Below are positions 25,174 to 33,322 of a stretch of DNA of 64,000 nucleotides, one piece after another. Within the stretch, counting starts at the first letter, position 1. The number at the start of each line of letters is the position of its first letter. The stretch covers positions 186,001 to 250,000 of the forward strand of contig NZ_CALGPC010000002.1 in NCBI RefSeq assembly GCF_937960835.1. Reading direction: 5' to 3'. The notes beneath the pieces were generated by a model. The model had not been told where the DNA came from. It searched no databases and worked only from the letters and a program-made list of their open reading frames with translations. Both the position numbers and the translations under genes were made by a program. The DNA is from an uncultured Ferrovibrio sp. (lineage in GTDB: Bacteria; Pseudomonadota; Alphaproteobacteria; Ferrovibrionales; Ferrovibrionaceae).

Positions 25174-28139
25174 ACGCGAGTTTGCGGCCAATTCCTCGTT
25201 TGCTAGACTGTTGTGCCGATCTGCGTGAAGGCGTTGCGGGCTGCGGTTTGCGGCCAATTCCTCGTTTGCTAGACTGCATAGCGCCGTTATACAGGCGTTG
25301 ACACGCTGCGGTTTGCGGCCAATTCCTCGTTTGCTAGACTCGCGAGTTGATCGAGGTCGGCGTGCCGTCGAGCTGCGGTTTGCGGCCAATTCCTCGTTTG
25401 CTAGACTTTGCGTTCGTGGATCTCGATCACTTCGGCGGCTGCGGTTTGCGGCCAATTCCTCGTTTGCTAGACTCGCCCGGTGGAGGGCTGAGCCATGCTC
25501 TGGCTGCGGTTTGCGGCCAATTCCTCGTTTGCTAGACTCTTGCCAAACCGCTTCTGGATGCTGACCAGCTGCGGTTTGCGGCCAATTCCTCGTTTGCTAG
25601 ACTAGGACAGGGGCGAAGCGCGCGCTCGCTTGTGCTGCGGTTTGCGGCCAATTCCTCGTTTGCTAGACTACCATGGCCCGAGGGCGGCGGACCCGACGAG
25701 CTGCGGTTTGCGGCCAATTCCTCGTTTGCTAGACTTTCGGACGTGATAGTATCGCCCGCCAACTCGCTGCGGTTTGCGGCCAATTCCTCGTTTGCTAGAC
25801 TCTGAACCCGCTGGTTCAGCAGTTGGCCCTTGCTGCGGTTTGCGGCCAATTCCTCGTTTGCTAGACTTCCCGCGCTCGCAGGATGCCTCTTTTCCTTCGC
25901 TGCGGTTTGCGGCCAATTCCTCGTTTGCTAGACTTGCATGTCGGGAAGGGCGCGATGAGGGAAGGCTGCGGTTTGCGGCCAATTCCTCGTTTGCTAGACT
26001 TGCGGCGGTTCATATCCATAAGCTCGCGCCAGCTGCGGTTTGCGGCCAATTCCTCGTTTGCTAGACTTGCCGGCTTGCGCGTTGCCGTCACGATCAGGCT
26101 GCGGTTTGCGGCCAATTCCTCGTTTGCTAGACTTGGCAGGCCGATATAGTCAGCAGCCCATGCGCTGCGGTTTGCGGCCAATTCCTCGTTTGCTAGACTT
26201 CCGAGACGTGGTCTTTCTTCGCCGACATCGCTGCGGTTTGCGGCCAATTCCTCGTTTGCTAGACTTCCAATTGCCTCGCCGTGTCCTAGTTTTTAGCTGC
26301 GGTTTGCGGCCAATTCCTCGTTTGCTAGACTTGCGAGGCAGCCAAGCCCTGGCCGATCGATGGCTGCGGTTTGCGGCCAATTCCTCGTTTGCTAGACTTA
26401 AGCGGCCAACGCGGGCGAGCCGCGCGCGGGCTGCGGTTTGCGGCCAATTCCTCGTTTGCTAGACTTGTCGGCGTCGTCGTTGAGCCTGGCCGCATGGCTG
26501 CGGTTTGCGGCCAATTCCTCGTTTGCTAGACTTGCGGTGCACCGTGCGGAGCAGTTGATCAGCGCTGCGGTTTGCGGCCAATTCCTCGTTTGCTAGACTT
26601 CCGAAAGGTCGAACGCCGCATAGCCCTCGCGCTGCGGTTTGCGGCCAATTCCTCGTTTGCTAGACTAGGATCGGTCAAATCGTCATGCTCGATTGTGCTG
26701 CGGTTTGCGGCCAATTCCTCGTTTGCTAGACTTAGGTCGGCGAGGATGGTTGCGTGGTCCATGGCTGCGGTTTGCGGCCAATTCCTCGTTTGCTAGACTT
26801 TCGAAGTTGTCCCGGAATGCGAGCCCGGCTGCTGCGGTTTGCGGCCAATTCCTCGTTTGCTAGACTTGCCGCAAGGATGCGTTCAGCGCCGGCCTGCAGC
26901 TGCGGTTTGCGGCCAATTCCTCGTTTGCTAGACTTTCGGGTCCATCGTCAGAGTCCTTTCGGGTAGCTGCGGTTTGCGGCCAATTCCTCGTTTGCTAGAC
27001 TTTGTATCCCTCCACCAGACGCGGCCCCATAAGCTGCGGTTTGCGGCCAATTCCTCGTTTGCTAGACTTGCGGCATCCGACATGTTAGCGATAATGGTGC
27101 TGCGGTTTGCGGCCAATTCCTCGTTTGCTAGACTTCCGTTCCCGACAGACCACCAACTCGCAGTTGCTGCGGTTTGCGGCCAATTCCTCGTTTGCTAGAC
27201 TTGCTTCAGCGGCGCGGCATCAAGCCGGCCGAGCTGCGGTTTGCGGCCAATTCCTCGTTTGCTAGACTTTTGCTTCCGCTTCTGGCCCCGCCAGTGTCAG
27301 CTGCGGTTTGCGGCCAATTCCTCGTTTGCTAGACTTTACACCGCCGGCCATGTCCATGCCATCGCGCTGCGGTTTGCGGCCAATTCCTCGTTTGCTAGAC
27401 TTGCGGCGGTCATGGCGTCGATCTCGTCTTGCGCTGCGGTTTGCGGCCAATTCCTCGTTTGCTAGACTTTACAGGGCTTCAAACAGGTAGATCGGTGCAA
27501 GCTGCGGTTTGCGGCCAATTCCTCGTTTGCTAGACTTAAGCGCCAGCCGGTCATTCTGGACGGTAGCGCTGCGGTTTGCGGCCAATTCCTCGTTTGCTAG
27601 ACTTCTTCACCGGCGAGGTGTCAGAGCAATGTTTGCTGCGGTTTGCGGCCAATTCCTCGTTTGCTAGACTTGCATGGCGGTTTCGAACACCGCCTTGACG
27701 TGCTGCGGTTTGCGGCCAATTCCTCGTTTGCTAGACTTGTCGTTGATGATCTTCAGCAACGCAGGGTCGCTGCGGTTTGCGGCCAATTCCTCGTTTGCTA
27801 GACTTACCGGCCGCGGAGGCTTCACGTCAGCCCGCGCTGCGGTTTGCGGCCAATTCCTCGTTTGCTAGACTTTCATGAATGGGTTTTCACAAAGCACGGC
27901 GGGCTGCGGTTTGCGGCCAATTCCTCGTTTGCTAGACTTTTGCGTACGCAAGCAGCCGCTCCCGGTTCCGCTGCGGTTTGCGGCCAATTCCTCGTTTGCT
28001 AGACTTGACGCCTTGCAGGCCCTTTATCGGGCCGCCGCTGCGGTTTGCGGCCAATTCCTCGTTTGCTAGACTTATGTGGTCCCCAGAATGAAGCCCAACC
28101 GACGCTGCGGTTTGCGGCCAATTCCTCGTTTGCTAGACT
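25174..28139 (+). CRISPR. type II-C CRISPR array, 45 repeats and 44 spacers
   Basis: Repeats are 36 bases, beginning GCTGCGG and ending TTTGCTAGACT, with spacers of 29-32 bases. The first repeat (25174-25209) is degenerate in its first seven bases (ACGCGAG instead of GCTGCGG); the other 44 look identical by eye. The tracrRNA anti-repeat fixes the crRNA strand as +, so transcripts run towards cas2. The repeat end TG-C-TAGACT is an extended -10 box, with TTGCGG (repeat positions 9-14) 16 bases upstream as a -35 candidate, so each repeat may start its own crRNA, as known in Neisseria. From spacer 11 onward 33 of 34 spacers begin with T, versus 2 of the first 10. All spacers appear distinct; targets unknown. 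Confidence 0.98.
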
Positions 28140-28170
28140 TAGGGTCCGCGTAACCATTTGGTTTAAAAAT

Positions 28171-28221
28171 AAAAATCGCTCGATTGCCGCCTTAGAACGG
28201 CGCCCCAATCGAGCGATTTTT
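28171..28221. terminator. bidirectional terminator between CRISPR array and cas2
   Basis: AAAAATCGCTCGATTG (28171-28186) and CAATCGAGCGATTTTT (28206-28221) form a perfect 16-base stem. The 19-base loop holds a small inner CGCC/GGCG stem. One arm ends in T5 on each strand, so it can stop both the + strand crRNA transcripts and the - strand cas operon, which converge here. Confidence 0.88.
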
Positions 28222-28279
28222 CCTACCGGGGAGAGTTTTGCGGCCCGATTCGGCAGATGTTCCAGCTGACAGGAGGCCA

Positions 28280-28636
28280 TCAGAACATCTCCATCTGCGC
28301 CGGCGCATCCGGCATGGCTTGGCGTGCGCGGCCGACAAAGGTCCGGATTTTTGAAAATTGCTTGTCGGTGATCACCATGAAACGGACCTCCCCCTCGGCT
28401 GGTACGCATTTGCCCATGCGGTTTACATGGACGACCGCATTTTCGTGACTCGCGCAATGCCGATAGTAGACGGAATACTGCATCATGGAAAAACCGTCTT
28501 CCAGCAAATCCTTGCGGAAACGGGCATAGGCGCGGCGCTGCTTCTTCGTCTCGACGGGCAGATCGAAAAAGGCGAAAACCCACACGGTGCGCCATCCATA
28601 CGGCCATGCCGGATTTTCAGGTTTCCGCCGAGCCAT
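28280..28636 (-). CDS. cas2: CRISPR-associated endonuclease Cas2
   Basis: This 118-residue protein is the Cas2 partner of the Cas1-Cas2 spacer integrase. The ferredoxin-like fold is seen as WVFAFFDLPVETKKQRRAYA, with the conserved Asp about residue 25, then FRKDLLEDGFSMMQYSVYYR. Its start overlaps the cas1 end by 20 bases (28617-28636), so the two are translationally coupled. It is the last gene of the cas9-cas1-cas2 operon and faces the array. Confidence 0.95.
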   Translation of the reverse strand: MARRKPENPAWPYGWRTVWVFAFFDLPVETKKQRRAYARFRKDLLEDGFSMMQYSVYYRHCASHENAVVHVNRMGKCVPAEGEVRFMVITDKQFSKIRTFVGRARQAMPDAPAQMEMF

Positions 28637-29564
28637 GGGAAAGCGCCTCGGTCAACGGCAAGCCGCGGGGTAGAGCAAGCAGCGCCGATCCCGGCAGTTC
28701 GGCAACATTCTCGCCGGTCATCGCCGCGGCTAGGCTTTGCGCGGCCTTCTCAATGCCGAGCATCAGCGGAAAGGCCTTGCCGCCAATAACAATGCGCTCA
28801 GCGAACAAGCTGAGCAGGGCGCGCTTCCCATCGCGGTCGACTTCCCCAGTGTGTCCTTCGTCACGAATGGCCCTCACTTTCCAATCGACGTAGGGGCGAA
28901 ACGGCTCGATCAGATCGTCGGCGAGACAGAAAGGGTTGTCGCGCCGTTCATGGAAAACGCCGAGGCTTGGATGTAGCCCCGTCCCAACGAGGGCGCGGGC
29001 GCAGGCAGCTCGCAGCACGGCATAACCGTAATTGAGCAACCCGTTCGGTGGCGCTCCGAAGCGGTCCCGTCGGAAGTCGCGTCCCATCAGTGCGGGCCAA
29101 TACCGCTGCGCCGCCTGAGCTTCCAAATTGTCCGGATCGCCGGAACGCACTCGTCCCGCAAGGCCGCTCAAACCTTCGTCTTTACCGGTAAAGGCCGTCA
29201 GCACTGCCGCCTGCTGGCTGATTTTAGCAACCACCAGCGCTTGCCAGATGCGCTTCTTTACCGGCGCTCCTGCATTGGCCTGACTTTGGAAACGCGATGC
29301 CTGAAGGACATGACCATCCAGCGGCAGCAGCAGCCCAATCGGCATGTGATCCTTGCCGCATAACGCCACCGTGGTTCCGGCCTCGGCCAGGGCAGCCAGT
29401 AGGGAGTGCGAATAGCGCGTCTCGGGATGATCGACGATCAGGACGCCGAGATCCTCTATCGGTACGGTGGTCGGATCTCGACCTTCCAGCTCGATCACCA
29501 ATTGCTTGTGCTGCATGCGAAGCTTGGTGGGAGCTGACGATATCTCGATCACCCGCTTCAACAT
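28617..29564 (-). CDS. cas1: CRISPR-associated endonuclease Cas1 (type II)
   Basis: This 315-residue integrase inserts new spacers into the array. Metal-binding residues are visible: Glu about 148 in DPDNLEAQAAQRYW, His about 205 in LHPSLGVFHERRD, and Asp about 217 in FCLADDLIEPFRPYVD. The N-terminal beta domain starts MLKRVIEISSAPTKLRMQHK. Length and DLIEPFRP match type II Cas1. The ATG at 29564 is 7 bases after the cas9 stop, so it is part of the same operon. Confidence 0.97.
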   Translation of the reverse strand: MLKRVIEISSAPTKLRMQHKQLVIELEGRDPTTVPIEDLGVLIVDHPETRYSHSLLAALAEAGTTVALCGKDHMPIGLLLPLDGHVLQASRFQSQANAGAPVKKRIWQALVVAKISQQAAVLTAFTGKDEGLSGLAGRVRSGDPDNLEAQAAQRYWPALMGRDFRRDRFGAPPNGLLNYGYAVLRAACARALVGTGLHPSLGVFHERRDNPFCLADDLIEPFRPYVDWKVRAIRDEGHTGEVDRDGKRALLSLFAERIVIGGKAFPLMLGIEKAAQSLAAAMTGENVAELPGSALLALPRGLPLTEALSHGSAET

Positions 29565-29571
29565 GGAGGCC

Positions 29572-32500
29572 TCAATCGCGGGCCGGCCTGACCCGGCCGA
29601 TGGGGTCGACGGAAACTTTTTTTGCCCCCATAGCCACTAAGCTCGACGCATTGGGCCTTTTCCAAACCGTCCCTCCAGCCTCGGTATGATCCACCAAGAC
29701 TATTTGCCCTGAGTCCCAGACGCTGGTCACAACACGATAGATTGGCCGGCCGTTGTTGTTGGGAAATGCCAGTGTTGTGCCTGGTGTTAGGGTGAAAAGG
29801 AGTTGCGCGCCATCTGGCAGAACTCGCTGAACGACGGGCTCTTTCCTAGCAGTGCGGCGTGCTGCTTCTATCCGGCTGACAGTTCTGTAACTTACTTTTC
29901 CGTCAATGGACCGATAGATCGCCATGTGATGGTTATCACTGGCCGCGGCGTAGGCTTTTCCACCGTTTAGGGCGGTCACAAGATGAGGTTGCGATTTCAC
30001 AATAACTCTGGCCTTCTTGACCTCGCGATCCGGTTTTCCAGCTCTGCCAGGTAGCATGAGCGGTGTCGCGAAGGCTTTCTTGACATCGCCGTCATGGGCG
30101 GCCAGCCGTTCTTGCGCCAGCGTGCGGATACGCTCGTCGCGTATCGCGTCTATTTCGCCCTTGCTCATCTGCGCTAAGGCTTTGCGTTTGACATAGAAGC
30201 GATATTCCTTGCCGCCTTCGCGTATTGGCGGCTCGCCGCTATCGCCAAGCCGGGTTTCGTCATGCAGCGGTCCATTCACCTTACGGCGAACGCGATGCGA
30301 TACGACGATAGCCTCCAGCGCCGTACGCAGATCGTCGCGGAAGGCCGGCCAGGGCAGGTCGATTGCCGGCGGCTTTTCTTCGGGGCGGTCTTCTTGCGCT
30401 TTATACCAGCGGACGATGTCCTGCATCGCCCGGGTATCGAATAGGGCGGTCACTGCAGCATCGAGGGCATGATGGCGGTGATCGTCGCGATTTTTCCTTC
30501 CGTCTTCGCCGAGCAGGCGATCCAGATGCCATAATTTGCGCAAACGCGACACGATGCGGCCATTGCGCGGTTCGACGTCGAAAATTCCGCGCGGCATCAA
30601 TTGGCCGAGCCACGCCCGTGCCTCCCGGGCAATGTAAGCGGTATCGCCGATCAACCGGTCGTCGCTTCTGTCGTCTGCCGCTGCGAAAGGTTGCTCTCGC
30701 GTGAAGCGTTTCCACTTGCTCTCGGGGAAATGTCCAGCATCCACCTTATTGCGCAGGTGAATCTTCACTTCTTCCCAGTCCGGCAGATCGGCTATGCCAT
30801 GATTGCTGGCGTAAAGCTCGAAAGGAGTCCGTTGTCCTTTCTTGTTATTCACGTCACGTCGGCAAAGGGTCTTGTTCGCAAAGGAATCGTCCAGACTCAA
30901 CGAGCGCGGCCAAATATGCTCGATGTCATATCGCGGCATGTTGCCGAATAAGTCGGCAAATCCGATGCTATCGAAAGTGTAGGGGCAGGTCTTTTCGCAT
31001 TCCTGCCATAACAGCCATTTTTCAATATCGCCTGCGGTAGGTTCGCGGCCAAGGGATGCCTTTAGTTCCTTGGCAGCCTGCTTGCGCTGCCGTTCGCGCT
31101 CGGCAAGCGTCCGCATGTAATTCGCTTTATCTTTACCGGTCAGCGCGACGTTGCGGGCAAGCTCGATGCGAATGCGCTCCGGTTTGCCATAAGTCGCGAG
31201 CAGGTTATTGACGACCTTGCGAAGTTCGGTCAGGGCACGTTTCACCGTAGGATTGCGCAGATCCTCGAATTGCCGCGGATCCGACGGCAGCTTTTCTATG
31301 GGGTCCGATTTTTCGAATTGCTCCGGGTAAACGAGCTTGCGGGCCTCGGCATAGGTGAGGCCGGCCTCCATATGAGGCAGCAATTTTTGGATGGCCTTGA
31401 TCGAATGGCGTAACCAGGCAGCCGGCGGCTCGATACGGGACAGGGTTTCGGCGGTTTTTCGGCTGGCGTTCCATTCCGCTTGTGCGAACGCAATGAAGCG
31501 CTGACGTTCGGCTTCGGCGGAGTTGCCGTCACGGATTTCCACTCGCTTCTCGCCCAGCTTTCTGTATTGGATCGCCCAGAGCCGATCTTGCAGTTCCGCA
31601 CGGATGGCGTCTTTTTTGGGGTGCGTATTCCAGGCTTCGCCAAAGGCGTCGATCAATGCCGCTTCCAGCGCATTGCCGGGCAAAGCCTTCTTGCCGCCTT
31701 CAACCTCGAAATTGAACTTTGTTTTGAGCGATGTGCCATTGCGTTGCCAGACCGGCTTCAACAGTTTGCGCGCAGCTGGGAAGGAAAGGGACGGGGAGGT
31801 TTCCAATGCCGCCAATAGCAGCCTGCGTTCATCCTCGTCCAGGGGGCGGGCATTGCCACCTGCCAATCGCAAATTGTTCAGCGTCTGCAGCATTTCGAAG
31901 CGCTGACCAATCCAGGCGCCCTTCGGGCAAAGCGGTGCGTCCTTTTCTAGCAGGCAAGTTCCGAGGGTCTTGAGGCGCCAGAAAATCGGACGTTGCCGGA
32001 AGGCCGTTTCAGCCAGGGCAGCCCTAAGATTGTCGGTAAGCAAGTCGGGATGATATTTGACTTGAGCCGTCCAGAAACGCTCGAACTCTTCCTGCGTCAT
32101 GGTCCGTGCCGTATGGTGCCCGCGGCGTTTGCTCTGGGACTTCAGCCACTGGCCCAACGTACGTCCTTGCAGCTCGGCGGCAATCTGGCTGATTTCTGCC
32201 TTGATGCCTTCGTCTTCTTTCTCCTTGGCCGGGTCAGATGGCTCGACGGCCGCGATACGGGCCGACTGGAAGCCGCGCCGCTTGAGTATATGGAAGAGGG
32301 CTCGGCCTACTTCGTGCGGTGATAACTTCTGGCTCAAGCCCCGGTCGCGTAGGTCATAAGGATCGGCCTGCGCCAGTTCTGCGGGCCACTGTTTCGGATC
32401 GTCGGTAGGGAGCAGTCCGGCTTCAGCCAGGATTTCATGCAGTGCCCGCCGGCGCCAGCGCTTACGTCGCAATTGCCGGCGCATCATCCGCTTGGCGCGC

Positions 32501-32658
32501 CGCTGGGCGTTACGCGGTTCGCCTTTGTCTTCGGTCACCCCCTCCGGAAAGATGCGGACGCCCAGCCGTTCGATGCGGCCAGCCTTCCGGTCGGAATCGT
32601 AGTCGATGACGGCGAAGCCGATGGAGGTGGTTCCGACGTCGAAGCCCCAGATACGCAT
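29572..32658 (-). CDS. cas9: type II-C Cas9, compact RNA-guided DNA endonuclease
   Basis: From ATG 32658 the protein has 1,028 residues (a TTG four codons upstream would give 1,032), in the compact II-C range. RuvC-I is IWGFDVGTTSIGFAVID (Asp 7). An Arg-rich bridge helix lies at about 48-76. RuvC-II is PERIRIELARNVAL (Glu about 499), HNH is RYDIEHIWPRSLSLDDSF (His about 581) with Asn in RRDVNNKKG, and RuvC-III is HRHHALDAAVTALFD (Asp about 733). All nuclease residues are present, so both strands should be cut. The last 250 residues would hold the PAM-interacting domain. It appears closest to Parvibaculum-type Cas9 from memory; the PAM cannot be read from sequence. GGGGG just upstream supports ATG 32658. 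The coding sequence is visibly less GC-rich than flanking housekeeping genes. Confidence 0.98.
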   Translation of the reverse strand: MRIWGFDVGTTSIGFAVIDYDSDRKAGRIERLGVRIFPEGVTEDKGEPRNAQRRAKRMMRRQLRRKRWRRRALHEILAEAGLLPTDDPKQWPAELAQADPYDLRDRGLSQKLSPHEVGRALFHILKRRGFQSARIAAVEPSDPAKEKEDEGIKAEISQIAAELQGRTLGQWLKSQSKRRGHHTARTMTQEEFERFWTAQVKYHPDLLTDNLRAALAETAFRQRPIFWRLKTLGTCLLEKDAPLCPKGAWIGQRFEMLQTLNNLRLAGGNARPLDEDERRLLLAALETSPSLSFPAARKLLKPVWQRNGTSLKTKFNFEVEGGKKALPGNALEAALIDAFGEAWNTHPKKDAIRAELQDRLWAIQYRKLGEKRVEIRDGNSAEAERQRFIAFAQAEWNASRKTAETLSRIEPPAAWLRHSIKAIQKLLPHMEAGLTYAEARKLVYPEQFEKSDPIEKLPSDPRQFEDLRNPTVKRALTELRKVVNNLLATYGKPERIRIELARNVALTGKDKANYMRTLAERERQRKQAAKELKASLGREPTAGDIEKWLLWQECEKTCPYTFDSIGFADLFGNMPRYDIEHIWPRSLSLDDSFANKTLCRRDVNNKKGQRTPFELYASNHGIADLPDWEEVKIHLRNKVDAGHFPESKWKRFTREQPFAAADDRSDDRLIGDTAYIAREARAWLGQLMPRGIFDVEPRNGRIVSRLRKLWHLDRLLGEDGRKNRDDHRHHALDAAVTALFDTRAMQDIVRWYKAQEDRPEEKPPAIDLPWPAFRDDLRTALEAIVVSHRVRRKVNGPLHDETRLGDSGEPPIREGGKEYRFYVKRKALAQMSKGEIDAIRDERIRTLAQERLAAHDGDVKKAFATPLMLPGRAGKPDREVKKARVIVKSQPHLVTALNGGKAYAAASDNHHMAIYRSIDGKVSYRTVSRIEAARRTARKEPVVQRVLPDGAQLLFTLTPGTTLAFPNNNGRPIYRVVTSVWDSGQIVLVDHTEAGGTVWKRPNASSLVAMGAKKVSVDPIGRVRPARD

Positions 32659-32674
32659 GCCTGCCCCCAATACG

Positions 32675-32680
32675 AGTATA
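32675..32680 (-). promoter_or_regulatory. possible cas9 -10 box
   Basis: On the minus strand TATACT (32680-32675) lies 16 bases before the cas9 ATG within an AT-rich 67-base gap shared with the tracrRNA promoter. No clear -35 box is spaced correctly and the leader would be very short, so this is tentative. Confidence 0.35.
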
Positions 32681-32690
32681 TTCTTTTATC

Positions 32691-32719
32691 TTGCAATCAC
32701 AGGATGACTCAGGTATGGT
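32691..32719 (+). promoter_or_regulatory. tracrRNA promoter
   Basis: TTGCAA (32691-32696) and TATGGT (32714-32719) are separated by exactly 17 bases. The predicted start, about 7 bases after the -10 box, falls at 32726, the first paired base of the anti-repeat. Confidence 0.75.
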
Positions 32720-32725
32720 GCCTGT

Positions 32726-32860
32726 GTCTAGCAAACAAGGAATTGGCTCGCTTACCGCAGGCAAAGCTTAAGCGTTCCAAGAGCGAGGGCTGGGCGCCCC
32801 TCCGACGCGATATACGCCCAACTTTCAAGCCCTTGCCGGTTACGCCGGCAGGGGCTTTCC
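32726..32860 (+). ncRNA. tracrRNA
   Basis: The first 37 bases (32726-32762) are an anti-repeat. GTCTAGCAAAC pairs with the repeat 3' end, AGGAATTGG with its centre, and CCGCAG with GCTGCGG; only a C-A mismatch, one bulge and a small UU loop interrupt nearly full-length pairing. A 3' tail follows with GAGGG/CCCTC pairing (about 32784-32803). It ends in a 13-base-pair stem AAGCCCTTGCCGG / CCGGCAGGGGCTT (32827-32839 and 32845-32857) with one G-U pair and a short T end. It would pair with pre-crRNA and load Cas9. It is transcribed away from cas9, towards secG. The 3' end is predicted. Confidence 0.92.
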
Positions 32861-32887
32861 ATATGCGGCGGCAGGGTGTAAAAGCCC

Positions 32888-32900
32888 CCGGACTTTCCGG
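32888..32900 (+). promoter_or_regulatory. hairpin at the secG ribosome-binding site
   Basis: CCGGA-CTT-TCCGG is a perfect 5-base stem whose right arm ends directly in the GGAG ribosome-binding site of secG. It may limit access to the site. Confidence 0.35.
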
Positions 32901-32911
32901 AGATTGATGCG

Positions 32912-33223
32912 ATGATGACCTTCCTGCTCGTGGTGCATATCCTGCTCGCGCTGGCGCTGATCGGCGTGATCCTGATGCAGCGTTCGGAAGGCGGCGCCTT
33001 GGGCATTGGCGGGGGCGGCGGCTTCATGACCGCGCGTGGCCAGGCCAATCTGCTGACCCGCTCCACGGCCATTCTCGCGGCTCTGTTCATCGCCACCAGC
33101 ATCCTGCTGGCCATTCTCTCCGGGAATCGCGGCACGCCGCGCTCGATTCTCGACGCTCCGGCGCCGACCGCCCCGGCAGCGCCCGCCGAGTCGCAGAAGC
33201 CGAGCGTTCCGCTGTCTCAGTAA
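32912..33223 (+). CDS. secG: preprotein translocase subunit SecG
   Basis: This 103-residue inner-membrane protein has two hydrophobic helices (about 2-22 and 50-70) flanking the conserved QRSEGGALGIGGGGGF loop of SecG, then a Pro/Ala tail. It assists SecYE-mediated export. ATG codons at 32912 and 32915 are both possible. It begins the secG-pyrG-kdsA-eno block, separated from its usual neighbour tpiA by the CRISPR island. Its nearest visible upstream promoter is that of the tracrRNA. Confidence 0.93.
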   Translation: MMTFLLVVHILLALALIGVILMQRSEGGALGIGGGGGFMTARGQANLLTRSTAILAALFIATSILLAILSGNRGTPRSILDAPAPTAPAAPAESQKPSVPLSQ

Positions 33224-33322
33224 CTATCGGAAACTTCTAAAAGTTTTCAGTGTTGTGAAATCGCGCACGGCAGTGCGCATAGCCCTTCATTGTGTCGGAT
33301 GAATGCGTTAAACAGGAAGCCC

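Noticed and set aside
25165..25304. 11-base match (CCTGTATAACG) between the array flank and the reverse complement of spacer 2
   Set aside because: Too short and found after the fact; no longer homology around it.
25132..28139. Many short open frames on both strands across the array, repeating SLANEELAANRS or GLRPIPRLLD
   Set aside because: They are translations of the CRISPR repeat; the 66-67 base period keeps frames open by chance. No start signals or family resemblance.
28140..28170. Conventional AT-rich leader promoter driving the array from the cas2 side
   Set aside because: The tracrRNA anti-repeat shows the crRNA strand runs towards cas2, so a promoter here would make antisense RNA; the stretch may still be the integration leader.
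32656..32670. TTG start four codons upstream for cas9
   Set aside because: ATG at 32658 has a GGGGG ribosome-binding site and gives the conserved short N terminus before the first RuvC motif.
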